64,000 nucleotides of DNA from Maratus speciosus (GCA_963932465.1 OZ010787.1:13256926-13320925), one strand, 5' to 3'. Counted from the stretch's first letter, positions 32,983 through 44,978 are shown. A program made the numbers and translations. Notes: generated by a model not told the origin, from the letters alone.

Positions 32983-34004
32983 ATGGCTGGTCCAAATATA
33001 CAGAAGCTAAATGTGTCAAATTATCAGAATTGGTTGTCTGATTTAAAATATCTCCTGTTGGAATTAATCTTTGGAGTATAACCAATTAGAATGAAAAGGC
33101 TCCAGTTTTGGATAAGGATGGTACGAATGCTTCAGATGTAGAGGCGTATAAAATAAGATCGAATCAAGCACTATCAACTATTTACTTAAATATTGAACCA
33201 GAGTTCAAGAGACTGATCAATGGTTATAATGATCCCATTTCTGCTTGGGAAAGGTTGAGGATTAACTATTATCCAGATTCTCGTTCACAGCACATGAAAT
33301 TTTTTTCTGAACTGATAGAATGCAAATTAGGTGCTAATGAATCGATAAGCTTATTTTCTACTTGAGTATTAAGAATCTACAGTGAGATAAAAAGTATCGA
33401 TGCCAATTTTGATGAAGATTATGCAAGCTTTCAGATGTTAAGGTACCTCCCTCGTAAGTTTGATGGAGTTGTTCAAAATATTCTAAGGTTGAAAAAGGAG
33501 GAGTTTAAATTTACTAAAATTATAGATCAACCTCTCCACATCATTATTCCCGTGCTGGTAACCATTCCAACCACCCAACACCTAGAAGGAGACATCCCCG
33601 TTCCAGTTCGAGATAGTGTGGCTGACAGAGCCCCGTTCCCTGATCCACATCAACAAAGAGGCAGACAAAGTCAAACCCCACAGAATGCAGTACAGAGATC
33701 TGTCCATAATTGTGTTGTTTCCAACTACAGTGATTACCCCGGAGATGAAAGCTATGACAGCTCATGTGAGTTATTTTATTATTCATTTTTTATATCACAC
33801 GTTAACTTAATTGGTATTGATGTAAATTCTAAGTGGCTTTTTGACTCCGGTGCTACTCATCATTTTATAAACGATAGATCTATAATCTTTAATTTTGAAT
33901 CTTTATCTGATAAAGATATGAATGTGGCCGTAAAAGACATGTCATTTCAGATTGAGGGCCGTGGAGATGTTAGACTGCAGTTTAACAATAGTCTTAACTC
34001 TTAA
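32983..34004 (+). pseudogene. Copia gag and protease, frameshifted
   Basis: It starts MAGPNIQKLNVSNYQNWLSD, the typical copia Gag opening (N-Y/W-x-x-W). Frameshifts lie near 33080 and 33365. Segments SNQALSTIYLNIEPEFKRLI and ISAWERLRINYYPDSRSQ are standard Gag motifs. The CCHC knuckle is not evident. The protease active site KWLFDSGATHHFI lies at about 33830-33870 with an intact D-S-G. Confidence 0.85.
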
Positions 34005-34204
34005 AAATATTATGTTTTCCAGTAAACTTCGGCATAGTCTGATCTCTAGTCCTCAACTGGATCGATATGGGCTACCTTTTTGTGGGGGAGGAGGCAAGGT
34101 GACCGTCGCGAGGCATGAGGATTTTCTTTTTAATGCATACTTAAAGAAGGGGGGTGTATCGGGTATTTCCTTGGGTTCTCAAACCTAATCTTAAAAATGA
34201 GTCT

Positions 34205-35120
34205 GCAGAAGCCAATTCGGTTTTTAAATGGAACAGTATGGAAGTTTGGCACCATCATATGGGTCATGTTAGCCTAGCTATTATGATCCATACTTGTTGG
34301 GGGAGTTCGAGGTATACTGATGTTATCAGATATAAATTTTAAATGTGATCAGTGTAGAATTAATAAGCATAAGGTTTTTTTTAAAACAACTGGCCATATA
34401 TACTCTGATGGACCTTTGTATTTGCTTTTTGTTTGATATCTGGGGACCTAACCAGGTAGAAGGCCGCAATGGTGAACGTTATTTCCTCACCATTATCGAT
34501 AACTTCTCTAGGAGAGCTTCAGTGTACTCTATCAGAGTTAATTCTGATGCTTATGAAATTGTAAATAACCATATTATTAGAGCAGAAAACTTTCTAAATA
34601 GAAAGGTTAAAAATTTCAGAAGTGATAATGGTGGGGAATTTGTAAACGATGACTTGTTAGAATTTTTCGGGTCCAAAAGGATCCATCACGAGCTCACAAA
34701 CCCCTATTTTCTACAAATGAATGGGACATCAGAACGCTTTATGCAAATACTTACTAACAGGGCTAGAACAATTCTCGCTGATAGTGGCTTAAATTTAAAT
34801 TTTTGGCCAGAGGCTGATAAATATTTTGTGTAAGTTTGGAATCGAGTTTGCCCAAAGTCTCTGAAAAAGACACCCTGTGAGTTGTATGGTGGCCACAAAC
34901 CATCAGTTAAACATCTGAAACCATATGGTTCCGTTGTATTTGTTGGCATACGAAAGGAAAGGAGGCAAGGCAAACTAGGACCGAGGGCCAGGCGTGGCAT
35001 ACTTGTGGCATTATGCATTCCGAACGAGGGGCTATCGCATTTGGATTCCAGAAATTAATCAAATTGTAGAATCCATTGATGTTACTTTTGACGAAAAAAC
35101 TAAATATGATCCTGAAAGCA
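34205..35120 (+). pseudogene. Copia integrase
   Basis: The pre-integrase zinc region shows WHHHMGHVS (about 34247) and CDQCRINKHK (about 34348). The core shows FDIWGP, FLTIIDNFSRRASVYSI, then RSDNGGEF (about 34620) and MNGTSER (about 34720) supplying the D, D and E region. It continues past a stop with VWNRVCPKSLKKTPCELYGG and GYRIWIPEINQ, segments shared with the second copia in this window. Several frame changes. Confidence 0.85.
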
Positions 35121-35599
35121 GTGGAGCTATGATGGACCAGAATTCTGAAGTTGATGGTCTTTTTCCCATGGGAATCGTGAATCAAAATGAGCAAGTTGTT
35201 GAGGTTGCACCTGAGGTATCTCAGGTCCCTCCAACATCTCACCAGATTCACGGCCCGGTGGGGGGAGCATCGATCATGATTCTGAGGATGATGATCAGTT
35301 ACCGGCTATTACCTTACAAAATGTTAGTTGGTTACGTAAGCTTGTGCCCAGACCAACGGGTAAACGGGTTGACATCTATTATTTTGAGAAGGAAGTCCGA
35401 TCGCACTAGGCCCTTAGCTGAAGTCAAAAGATATTGTAACAGAAATAAAATCTGGTTTGTCCCTTATAATTTTGATTTTAAAGGCTCCGATCTATATTCA
35501 GGTCCAGTTCCAAATATAAGTACAGATTCAAATAGCAATATTCAGATAGTCCTGAGTCTAATCAACTAAATCCTAATGTATGACTATATGAACCCGTAA

Positions 35600-37428
35600 C
35601 AATCCCTAATACATATAAACAAGCTATTAAGTCCGAGCAACGTGCAATGTGCCTTGCAGCGATGCAAGACGAGATCGATGTAATGCATGAACTGAAGGTT
35701 TGGCATCTGTCTCCATTACCTGCCAACGTTACTCCAGTGGGTTGTAAGTAGGTGTACAGAGTCAAGAGAGATGAGTTTGGAAGAATTGCCTGCTTTAAAG
35801 TTCGTTTAGTTTAGTCGCCCAGGGCTTTAAGCAAGTGAAGGGTGGCTTGTATGAAGAGACTGTCAGTCCTGTGGTGAACTTTGGGGTAATCCGGTTCTTT
35901 TTCTCTCTCTTGGCTTCATGTTGCGGATGGCTTCACACTCAGTGTGATGTGACCAGTGCCTACCTATACGCACCACTTAAGGAGAACGTGTATATGTCCC
36001 AACTTCCCAGTTTCACCATTGCCGATAAGCATCATCTTTATTGTAAGTTGGATCATGCGTTGTACAGGCTACATCAAAGTGGTCGCGAATGGTTTTATGA
36101 AATGCACGAAGTTCTTTTTAAAATAGGTTTTATCAAATTTGAATCATGTAACTGTGTTTATACATTTAATTCTAATATTGTTTTACTGTTGTATGTCGAT
36201 GACATTGTGATATTTGATAAAAATAAAGGTGCTATAGATGAGGTTTTGAAACTGTTGAAGAATCATTTTGATTTGAAAATCTTGGCGAGGACAAAGAAAC
36301 TACTAGGCATGGAATTTGATGAAGAAGGCAGTTCTTTGGAAATCCATCAATCTCATTACATTGATGATATTTGTGAAAGGTTTAAGGAGTTTAAAATCCC
36401 TATCTCAAGCCTGCCTATCAGTAAGGGCGTTGTTTTCTCCAAGGTTGATTGTCCAGTTTCCCCATCAGATAAAGAATCCATGTCTAGGTTACGATATCGC
36501 AATGTTTTAGGCTGTTTATCTGTTTTAGCAAGGGCCCCACCAGTGGCTGAGAGGTTCTGCTCTCGAAGCTGGTAGACGGGAGGTGCTGGGTTCGATCCCA
36601 ATCGTGCCTGTCGGCCTAATTGTTCGGAGTTTTCGTGATTTTCTTCGAACATTGGTTCTCCAAGCGTTAATACGGGTTAGGTTCCCTTAGAAAGACCTCC
36701 ACGGAAGGCACTCCCCCCCCTTAGGGCCTATATCCCACGTGCTGATAATTGGCCGACATAAATACAACCAACCAACCGTTTTAGCAAGTCGCACTAGGCC
36801 GGATATGTCTTATGCAGTTAATATTCTCAGTCAATTTCAAAATAATCCAGGTATTTCACACTGGGATGGACTTCTAAGGCTGCTTGGTTACATAAAGTCC
36901 ACAATACTAATAATATAGTACACACAGTACCGTCTCCAGTTACATTGTAACTCAGATATTTTGATCGCCTTTTCGGATGCAGATTTCACAGCGAATCGTC
37001 ATGACCAAACTTCGATAGGTAGCCAAATAGTAATGTTTGACAACTCCCTCATTGATTGGCAGACCTTCAAAGAGAAGTGTGTTAGCCTTTCAACGATGGA
37101 GTCGGAGTTTGTTGCATTGACTGAGGCCACCAAAAATCTAGTTTGTTATGATTGGGAGTACAGGAATAGGCGGATCATTCGGGCTAGCGGTGATAAGGCT
37201 AAACTTTACATTGACAACCAGGCAGCCATAGAGTTTGTTAGATCGCCTATTGAAAATCACAGGTCAAAGCACATAGATGTCCGTTTATTCTTTGTTAGAG
37301 ATTTAGTATACAAAGAAGAATTTACTTTAAATTTTGTCCATAGTAAATCTAACCTTTCCGATGTGTTCACCAAGCCCCTCACAAAGTTTGATCTTTTAAG
37401 GTTTATAAAGTATTTTTTCAGAATATAA
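35600..37428 (+). pseudogene. Copia reverse transcriptase and RNase H, split by a SINE
   Basis: RT begins with the damaged QAMCLAAMQDEID region near 35645. QCDVTSAYLYAPLKENVYM and LYRLHQSGREW follow, then the catalytic LLLYVDDIVIF at about 36190. After AVLGCL-type YRNVLGCLSVLAR the SINE intervenes, and the frame resumes with RTRPDMSYAVNILSQF. RNase H shows AFSDADFTANRHD, VSLSTMESEFVALTEA, YIDNQAAI and NHRSKHIDVRLFFVRD, ending in TAA at 37426-37428. The C-terminal half is well preserved. Confidence 0.9.
36543..36777 (+). mobile_element. tRNA-headed SINE in the copia RT gene
   Basis: Same family as 29440-29686: A box GTGGCTGAGAGGTT, B box GGGTTCGATCCC, body ending GGCCGACATAAATACAACC and a short CCAA tail. 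The 11-bp duplication GTTTTAGCAAG (36532-36542 and 36778-36788) is perfect and lies in the RT frame, so the SINE arrived after the copia. Confidence 0.95.
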
Positions 37429-38916
37429 TTTTGTGTCATTGAATACATGCCTTGTATCTTTGTATAATCATATTATGATATAATTGTTTGTGTAAAGTGT
37501 AAAAATAATTTAAACATGTGTCAGGTTATGCCATTTTTCATCTTACTTCTGGTAGTTGACATCTTGACTTAAAGTCTTAAAATCAGTTCTGGTACACATT
37601 TAAATGTCCGTTCCAATGCAGGGATTGTGCCTTCTCTACATTCTTTCCGGGGAGTTCGATCAGCCCTCAGTACCGTCTTGGAATGGTGGTCGCTAGGGAG
37701 GTAAATGACAGAGAACTCTCAGTTGGGAAGGGGGTTACTACTTCATCAGGGCCTACTGTGGGCACAAGTAATTTAATTTTGTAAGCCCCATTTTATTTAG
37801 TTATTGATAGGAGTGTCACATTATGTCCCATGTACCAGTTCATGATTTTCATAAATATATAATAGTACTTTTTCCATTTTGATATCCATGTTTTGTCCTG
37901 GTTTATTAAGCTGCAGCACTAGGCAAAGATTGTTGGATTATCGTAATTTCATAGATATAAAATTTTTGACTCCCATTAATATAAAGTTTGTATTAAAGTT
38001 AAATTTTGCTGTTTAAAAGTAAAATACCTTTTTCATAAGTTTCTTTTGAACTTAATTTTTACCTTTTACAGATTGATAACTTAAACTTGTTATGTTATGT
38101 TTTTTCTGATACTTGTTTGATTTTAGGCATCTGAGACTTCAGTTTTTGTGTGAGATTGAGAATTAATCTATCTACAGAGGAGTGAAAGAATTGGGTGAAT
38201 GTTCATGTAAGAAAGTTAGTTGAAATGGTCTGTAATGGAGTTTATTTAGCTTAACTCAGATGCCGAAGTTATCTTTAATTTTTGGATTCAAGACGTTTTT
38301 GTTGAATTCTTTTTGGGAGTCAAGTCTTCTATTTTTGCATAAAGCAGCGTTTTTCATTGTTCTAATAAAGTTTTTCTATTGTTAAATTTTTGAATGCTAA
38401 AAGTTTAATTAGGTTGATGTTAAGATGGTCAAAAATGTGCTATTGGCGGTTTTATAACCCTTCAAATTGAAGGTGTTAATTTTTGTTAATACTTGGTATG
38501 TATTCAAGATTTTTCTATTGTTTAAGAATTGTATTCAATTGTAATTTTTATATATATTGTAAAATTTTTGTAATTGTGTTAAGCTGTGTAAACTTTTTCC
38601 CTTTTGACGCATTTTTGAAGTGACTTTATGGATCGTTTTCCTAATGGGAAATGAAGTTTAAGACTTAAGTTTTTTTTATCACGTTTTGCAGTTGGGATAA
38701 TCGGGGAAGTTTCTAGCTACACTAAATGTTTAAATTGTTAAAGTTTTTGATGTGTTTAAAAGTTGAAAGTTTTTTTGAAAATTTTTATAGTTCATAGTAA
38801 TTTGAACTCTTTGTCTTTTTGGAGCTAGTGGTTCCTGTTTGCCAGTTTAATTTGTAAGGTATGTTAGTTATCAGCGTGTGTTTTTGTTTTTAGATTTTAA
38901 CTTAAACTTTTAGAAT
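37429..38916 (+). other. Copia 3' region with polypurine tract
   Basis: There is no gene after the RNase H stop. GGGAAGGGGG at 37725-37734 is the only good polypurine-tract candidate, which would place the 3' LTR start near 37735. The part up to 38916 has no visible counterpart in the 5' LTR. Confidence 0.5.
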
Positions 38917-39791
38917 TTTCAGCAGACGCAAGTCTGATAAGCTTGTAATTTAATGATCAAGTTATGGTAATTGCTTTGCATTGCTGGGGTTAGTGTTATT
39001 ACATCTTCAAATAAGTTTTTCTTTCTTTAAGCATTATGAAGTTTAATTTTGCCGACAGTGCAGTAGTGTGATTCACAATATAGTAACGTAAACAGCTTTT
39101 CACAGATGTCTCTGGTAAATATAAAGTCTAGTCATTTTTCAACCATGTTTTTTTAACTGATTTTAACTACTATATTTTTAAGAAGATTATTTTTGAATTA
39201 TGCATGTTCAGGGGTGCGGAATTTTCAGAAAATCTTACCAGCCAAGGATTTGTTTTACGAGCCAGAAAAATGCAACGTACAGTTGAAAATTTTTATGACA
39301 AAATTTATGTAACTGCAAAAATAGTTAATTACTATTACTAAAAGGCATTACCATGTTTACATCACAGTAATTTGTAAATTTGCAAAATATAGCTAACAAA
39401 TAAAAAAATAAAATTTTGGGCATATCTCTATAGTTTGTAGTTTTCAAAGACTATTTAAAAATTCTCTCGCCCTGTCAGAAAATTCACTCACCAGTGATGA
39501 GTATAATGATGTATTTCCCCACCCCTGTGCATGTTTGCTAGTGTATCTTCAGTGTTCAAGGCTGTAACTCATTTTCTTAAATAAAAGCTCAAGTGAATTG
39601 AAGTACATGCCTGTCATCATTTAACATCTTTTAATCCTCCTGCTGCTCAACTTCATTATATTAATTTATGTTCTCTCATTCTCAGAGTTGTGATTTCTTT
39701 TTAGCCAGCTTTCACTGTGTATGGTGTAAATATTGCCTGTTAGGACTCTGCTTGTGTAAAATAGTGTTAGGTGGTTTTAATTAACCAATCA
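38917..39791 (+). repeat. Copia 3' LTR, matched part, with MITE insertion
   Basis: It matches 32204-32748 in order, including TGATAAGCTTGTAATTTAAT, ATGTCTCTGGTAAATATAAA and AGCCAGCTTTCACTGTGTAT. It ends AATCA just before the CATTT duplication. The hAT MITE 39209-39527 is absent from the 5' LTR. Confidence 0.85.
39209..39527. mobile_element. hAT-type MITE in the copia 3' LTR
   Basis: The 319-bp element has ends CAGGGGTGCGGAA and TTCCCCACCCCTG and a perfect 8-bp duplication TGCATGTT (39201-39208 and 39528-39535). The 5' LTR at about 32486 preserves the empty site, which confirms the boundaries. Confidence 0.95.
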
Positions 39792-40066
39792 CATTTGGAC
39801 AGTGGTGTATAGGTCATGGTGGCCTGGTTCATTGGCCTGCCAGATCGCCGGACCTATCATGTATGGACTTCTGCTGGGATCAAATGAAAAGTTGGGTGTA
39901 TGCGACTCCTGTACCTTCAGTTGAAGATCTTGTGGCTCATATTTCTGTAGCACCCAGAAAGCTATCAGAGATGCCAGGAATCTTACAGAGCATGAGGAAT
40001 TCCATGCGACGCCACTGCCAAGTTTGCCGGACTACTTCTGGTCGTAATTTCGAACACCTTTTGTAG
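39792..40066 (+). pseudogene. Mariner-like transposase, 3' part
   Basis: The frame resumes directly after the CATTT duplication with FGQWCIGHGG. HWPARSPDLSCMDFCWDQMK follows (third catalytic Asp in SPDL-x-x-x-D), then PVPSVEDLVAHISVA and the usual ending CQVCRTTSGRNFEHLL with TAG at 40064-40066. It joins in frame to the 5' part at 31650. Confidence 0.85.
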
Positions 40067-40237
40067 TAAAACCTTTAAATAAACTGTTTTCTGGTACATT
40101 AACATGTTGCTGTTTCTCAGCTTCTTTCTGTTGCTTTTTTCTCTGCAAAAAAACTCGCAAAAAAAGGCATTTCCAACGTTACATTGCTATGTGATTCCGA
40201 GTCTTCTTTGCATCCCTAACACTTCCTGGAAGTATGT

Positions 40238-40860
40238 TGGTCTGGTAGTAAAACACCCAGGAGTAATGTAATTGAAATGTTGGAGATGTGTCGGAAGCGC
40301 CCTCTATCAAAAAATGAGGACACCAAAGCTATACATTATTTTGAATAAAATAATTACCAAGGGAATGACCTACACACAAACTGCAACAAAATCGATTAGT
40401 TTGTTCAATGTTTATGAGTGTTTAAAATCCCTCCTCCTCTGTTCACAGTTCAATTTTCACTTAGTTACCCAATCCCAATGTTTTCGATTTTGGGCTTAAA
40501 ATTTAAGTTAAAGTCTAAACTTTAGAATAGATTTAACCCCATACAAAAAATAATGGTAAAAAGTAGTTGTTCATTACTCTAAAGTCTAAAGCACCCTCTA
40601 TCGACAATTTTTGAACGTAACCTTTAAATTTTTTTTTTTTTAAATGGGGGATTTTAGTGAAAACCACAAACGAATCGACCCTTTTTTTTCGTTTTTTATC
40701 ATCATTTGAAGTTTTAGACCTTAAACTTTAATAGCCCCTAGCTCCTACAGAAGATGTTTGCACCCCATGGTTTCCTATTTAATAATGTTTGTCTTCATGT
40801 CTACTATCACCCCTCAAAGTTTTTCGGTCTGGTAGTTAAACACTCTGTATATTAATGTAA
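40238..40860. repeat. Two copies of a GGTCTGGTAGTNAAACAC terminus
   Basis: GGTCTGGTAGTAAAACACCC (about 40238) and GGTCTGGTAGTTAAACACTC (about 40826) recur about 590 bp apart, with AGCGCCCTCTATC (about 40298) and AGCACCCTCTATC (about 40588) also repeated. The first may be the right end of the mariner-like element. The second is followed by TGTATATTA, like the complement of TACAGAGTG. Confidence 0.4.
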
Positions 40861-41482
40861 TAAAAAAATAAACCACAGGATTCAGTATAAAGTATCAAGA
40901 AAATTTTATTTTATGCAACAAAATTTTAAATAATTTTTTTTTAATTGAAAAATTTGAACAAAAATGTAAGCTTGCCTACTGTTTTCATTTCGTAATCTGT
41001 TGTACATTTTAAACTCAAATAAACCAAAAACTTAAGATTCTTTCTAATGATGCTGTAAGCAACTGATTATCTAAATTAGACAGTTTATCTTTCAGTGACT
41101 GTTCTAATTTAATATTGTCCCACATAATTTGGTTCTACTTAAAAACTCATTTTCAAATGTGAAGCTTGATTTTTTAAAAATTATTATTGGGGGGGGTAAA
41201 AAGATACTGCCTGAAGCAAAAGTTCTTTATCTACAGAATGACAAAGTTAATTGCAGTTGAAAAATTTATTTACACTAGTTTTGACTGAAAATAACAAAAA
41301 TATCACATTCAATGGTATTTTGAAAAGAAATGTCAGATATATATCACAACAAATATTGCACAAAAATTAAATGTTTTTTAGAAACTGGCCTAACTTTTTA
41401 CTATTAAAAAATAATGTAATTTAATCTCATCTTATTGGGATCAACAGTATTCTTAACCATTGATCCTGTAATTTTTGTGATA
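40861..41482. other. AT-rich DNA, no supported gene
   Basis: No open frame of interest or recognisable repeat, apart from a G-run near 41190. Confidence 0.5.
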
Positions 41483-42116
41483 CAGAAGGGCAGACCTGCC
41501 AACTGCTACGAAAAAATCATAGTTGCTACGATTTGAATCTATAAACTACGATGCTACGAAAATCGGTCTTAAACTATGATTTTTTGAGAAAAAAATGCAT
41601 TTTTTGTTTCTAGTTGCGATTTTTATCCCACACAGCATATTTTTCAGGAGTGATTCTGTTGTGAACTTTCCAAACTGTCAAAGTATTCATTTCCGAAAGT
41701 TTTAAAAAATTGGCCATTAGAGTCGAAAAATTCGGAAATTAAAAAATTCTCATGGAAAAAAAATTCTGGGCTGCAACACGAACTTCTTAACATAAAACAC
41801 TCTCTTTATGTATATTAGCCACGAGTAAATCGTGTTTCTGTAAATATTTATACAGGAATTTGCTTCCTTAGAAAAAAGGTGCCATTTTAAGAATTTCTGG
41901 AAAGGTGTGTGTGGGGGGGGGGTTCTTTGAGGGGCAAGGTTTGAAATAGTGTGCAAAATCGCACGATTTGTGATAAACTACCGCGAATTTTGACAAATGA
42001 CCATATAAAAAAGATTAATTTCGACAATTGGTCACAGAAGAAAATAAATTTCTTCAAAGGATCATGGTAAAAACGCAATGTTGATTTCAGGGAGTGACCC
42101 GGGGAGGTTGCCGCAG

Positions 42117-43330
42117 TGCATGTTCAGAGGCAGCGCTCCCCCTCCCCCATTCATCCTACGTCATAATGTCATATGTCCTATTTGTTGCAAATTTTGTCTA
42201 GTTTTTGAATTTCGTAATGCTTTTCCCCTAAAACAATAAGAAATTTAAGTTAAAAACAACTATTTGGGGGGGTGGGAGTAAAAATTCGGATTCAGTGACC
42301 CAAAAAACTTAAAGTAAACCTTATAGAGAAAGTTCAGAGGGGAGATGGGAGGGCGAATGTAAACGTGTGAGTGGTTAAGTGGAATTGCGCAACTTAGTTC
42401 ACGGAGCACCACGCGCATGTTCCGAGGCAGATCCCCAGGAGCGTGCGAAGAAAAAACTGCGCCCGGGGCAAAGTTCCAATTCCCCCCCCCCCCCCCCTCC
42501 AAACTTTTCTTTGTGACAGGTGTCACAAAATTGAAAAGTGTAGAAACAGAAACAAATTCTATTGAATACATATTTCGCGTTTATTTTGAAACTTTAGGTA
42601 TAATTTAAATTCAGAAATTTCAAAAAAATAAATAACATACGAGAAAATTGCACTTATATTTTGGCAAAGGGGATCTGGAAAAAGGGTTTAAAAAAATGTA
42701 TCTAACAGCACAGTATAACAATTTGGAACCCTTTTATATTACAAGAAAGAAACCCCATGCTATTTTGTGAATATATGTTTTTGACACAAGCACAGACTCA
42801 GATAAGAGAAGGTTAACAAAAGAGACTAAGACAAAGACCTAAAACAAGTTATGAAAATAAAGTTCTTATTCATAAATTTGTATTTTGGTGGGGGATAAAA
42901 GACAATGCAATAACTATGAAATGAAAAATGTACGTACTTTCATTGGGAAAAAATTCCCAATATGTAAATATACAATTTTTTTTACAAAAAGAAGAAAAAA
43001 CGATGTTTGTAGTATAAATTTGGCGTCCCTCAAATTCCGTGCCCAGGGCGACTGCCCCCTTCACCCCCCGTTTCGCACGGCCCTGCAGATCCCCCTTCCC
43101 CTTCATCCTAAGTCATAATGTCATATATCTAATTTGTTGCAAATTTTGTCTACTTTCTGAATTTCTAGATACTTAAAACAACCCCTAAAACAATAAAAGA
43201 ATTGATTTTTTTAATAAAAACCTTTTTTGGGGGGCATTTTACCAAAATTTGGGGGGGAGGGGGGGTGCCGGGGAAAATTTTGGTGGGAAGTTAAAAATTC
43301 GGATTCAGCGACCCAAAAAACATATAGTTA
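42117..43330. repeat. Internal tandem duplication, one copy split by a MITE
   Basis: Copy A (about 42117-42315) runs from GCATGTTCAGAGGCAG through CATCCTACGTCATAATGTCA to AATTCGGATTCAGTGACCC. Copy B starts at about 42415 (GCATGTTCCGAGGCAG), is cut at 42435 by the MITE, and resumes at 43086 to about 43310 (CATCCTAAGTCATAATGTCA, AATTCGGATTCAGCGACCC). Confidence 0.75.
42436..43085. mobile_element. Nested hAT-type MITE, 650 bp
   Basis: The ends are CAGGAGCGTGCGAA and TTCGCACGGCCCTG, imperfect inverted repeats. CAGATCCC is duplicated exactly at 42428-42435 and 43086-43093. A C-run (42482-42497) lies near the left end. Non-coding. Confidence 0.85.
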
Positions 43331-43841
43331 GCCTTTTTCCAGAACTACCATGAATTTTGCTAGGTGGAGCCCCTATACGGTCTCTATTGCCTGGACTAAA
43401 AGGATTGTGGTAAAAATAAAAAATGCGAATTTGTCAAAAGTTCATGGAAAAAAGTGCGGATTTCAACAAAGAATCGTAATAGAAAAATGTGAATTATGAT
43501 TGTGGAAAATTTGTGCATATCCTGAAATGATTGCAGGAAAAAAATCCTGAATTTCGTCAAAATTTACTGCACTGGGCTAAAAAATTGGAACCAGGCTCCT
43601 TTTACAAATGTAAGGGAAAAAAAAAAAAATGCTGCAAAACGAAAAGAACTCTAAAAATCCTATAAAAATTTTCAAAGGAAAATATTTACTATATTGAGTT
43701 GAAAGACTGAACCTTATTCCTTTTACAAAAGTCAAAAGATGGCTGTGTAACACGAAAAACCAACCAACCAACCTCCAGATTAATTTAAATTTTGTGTGCT
43801 ATGATTTCTCATTTTCAGAGGTTGGCAGGTCTGCAGAAGGG

Positions 43842-44972
43842 GCTTGAAATTTGGCGTGTTTAGGTATTTATAGCATGTAAATGCTCTCAAAGAACTGTTG
43901 AAAAAAAAATAGAAATTTAAAAGCTGAAATAAGCGAAAACCATTCTAAAAAATTTTCTAAATTGATTTCTATTCAATTGTTAAAGATAGAACGAACCTTA
44001 AAATTTGGCATGGTAAATACTTATAAGATGTAAATCTCACTATTCGAAATTTAAAGAGGTAAAATGAGCAGAAAGCCTTTTAAAAACTTTCTAAATTAAG
44101 ATTTCTATACAATCTCAGGAAATGCCAAATTGATTTAAAAATTAATATTTGCAAATTGATAGTGACAATCCCTGTTCCAACACAGACTATTTTATGTTGG
44201 TGGCACTACCACCATGGTGGTTGTAGAACATTAGGCTAAAAGCTTGTAATATGGCATGATGATTACTTTTATGATGCAAATGCATGCTAAAAAAAAAATA
44301 CCATTTTCATCAAAATCGGTGACTAACATTTCTTGCAGTTCCCTAGTAAGTTTTGATTTTTGCTTAGAATAGCGCTCTTTCATATGTCCAATGACATTGT
44401 TTTTGTGTCACAGGATCCCGGCTATTTTGCCAATATAGCATGTTAGTACTGAAAAATTAAAAAAAAATTCAAATTTATTGTAGGCAACCTCTAATCCCTA
44501 ATCCGGCATAACATTTATTAGTAAACATTATTCCTACCTGTATCATTTTTATGCGATGATTTGTGGCAGAAATAGTAGGGATGTATGCATTTTTTTCATG
44601 ACAGTGCAAAGCTGTAGTAGTCACTCTGAAATATTTTGAGCTCAATATTTAAAAAATAAAAAAGACATATGCTTTTAATTATAAAAAAGCAATAAAGCAC
44701 CTTTTCAAAATATTCATTGAATCGTATTAATAGCAAATGGTTTTTGCACATGTAAATTTTAATGAAATATTTTTTGTAATTTATATGAAGGACAAGAATG
44801 GGAGTTGCACTGTGCTGAAATGATGTAGTATTTTTTTTTTTTTTTTTTTTTTTAATTAAGAAATAAATTACTCTGTAAGCTGTATATGTTATTTTTAGAT
44901 TGAGATGCAGTTAAATATTGAATAAATCTGTTAATAGAGTATGAGGAATTAAACATACATTTTGTTTTTATT
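43842..44972. other. AT-rich intergenic DNA
   Basis: Only a long T-run (about 44830-44853) and a small GGTGGCACTACCACC hairpin near 44198 are seen. Short stretches around 43890 and 44040 repeat AAAGCTGAAATAAGCG-type text. No gene. Confidence 0.5.
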
Positions 44973-44978
44973 TTTTAT
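44973..44978 (-). terminator. Candidate poly(A) signal for the minus-strand exon
   Basis: AATAAA on the minus strand, about 120 bases after the stop codon at 45096. Confidence 0.45.

Larger units (their letters stand above)
31651..39791 (+). mobile_element. Copia-type LTR retrotransposon inserted in the mariner-like gene
   Basis: The insertion begins TGATGG and ends AATCA (TG...CA). CATTT is duplicated at 31646-31650 and 39792-39796, the usual 5-bp LTR-element footprint. Gene order is gag, protease, integrase, reverse transcriptase, RNase H, which defines copia. It carries a SINE (36543-36777) and a hAT MITE (39209-39527). All reading frames are damaged. Confidence 0.9.
41491..43833. mobile_element. 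Non-autonomous hAT-like element, 2.3 kb
   Basis: The ends are CAGACCTGCCAAC and GTTGGCAGGTCTG, with a perfect 8-bp duplication CAGAAGGG at 41483-41490 and 43834-43841. No transposase. The interior holds 30-bp words (GCGAATTTNGTCAAAAG type) at 41960-42075 and 43410-43580, an internal duplication and a nested hAT MITE. Confidence 0.9.
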
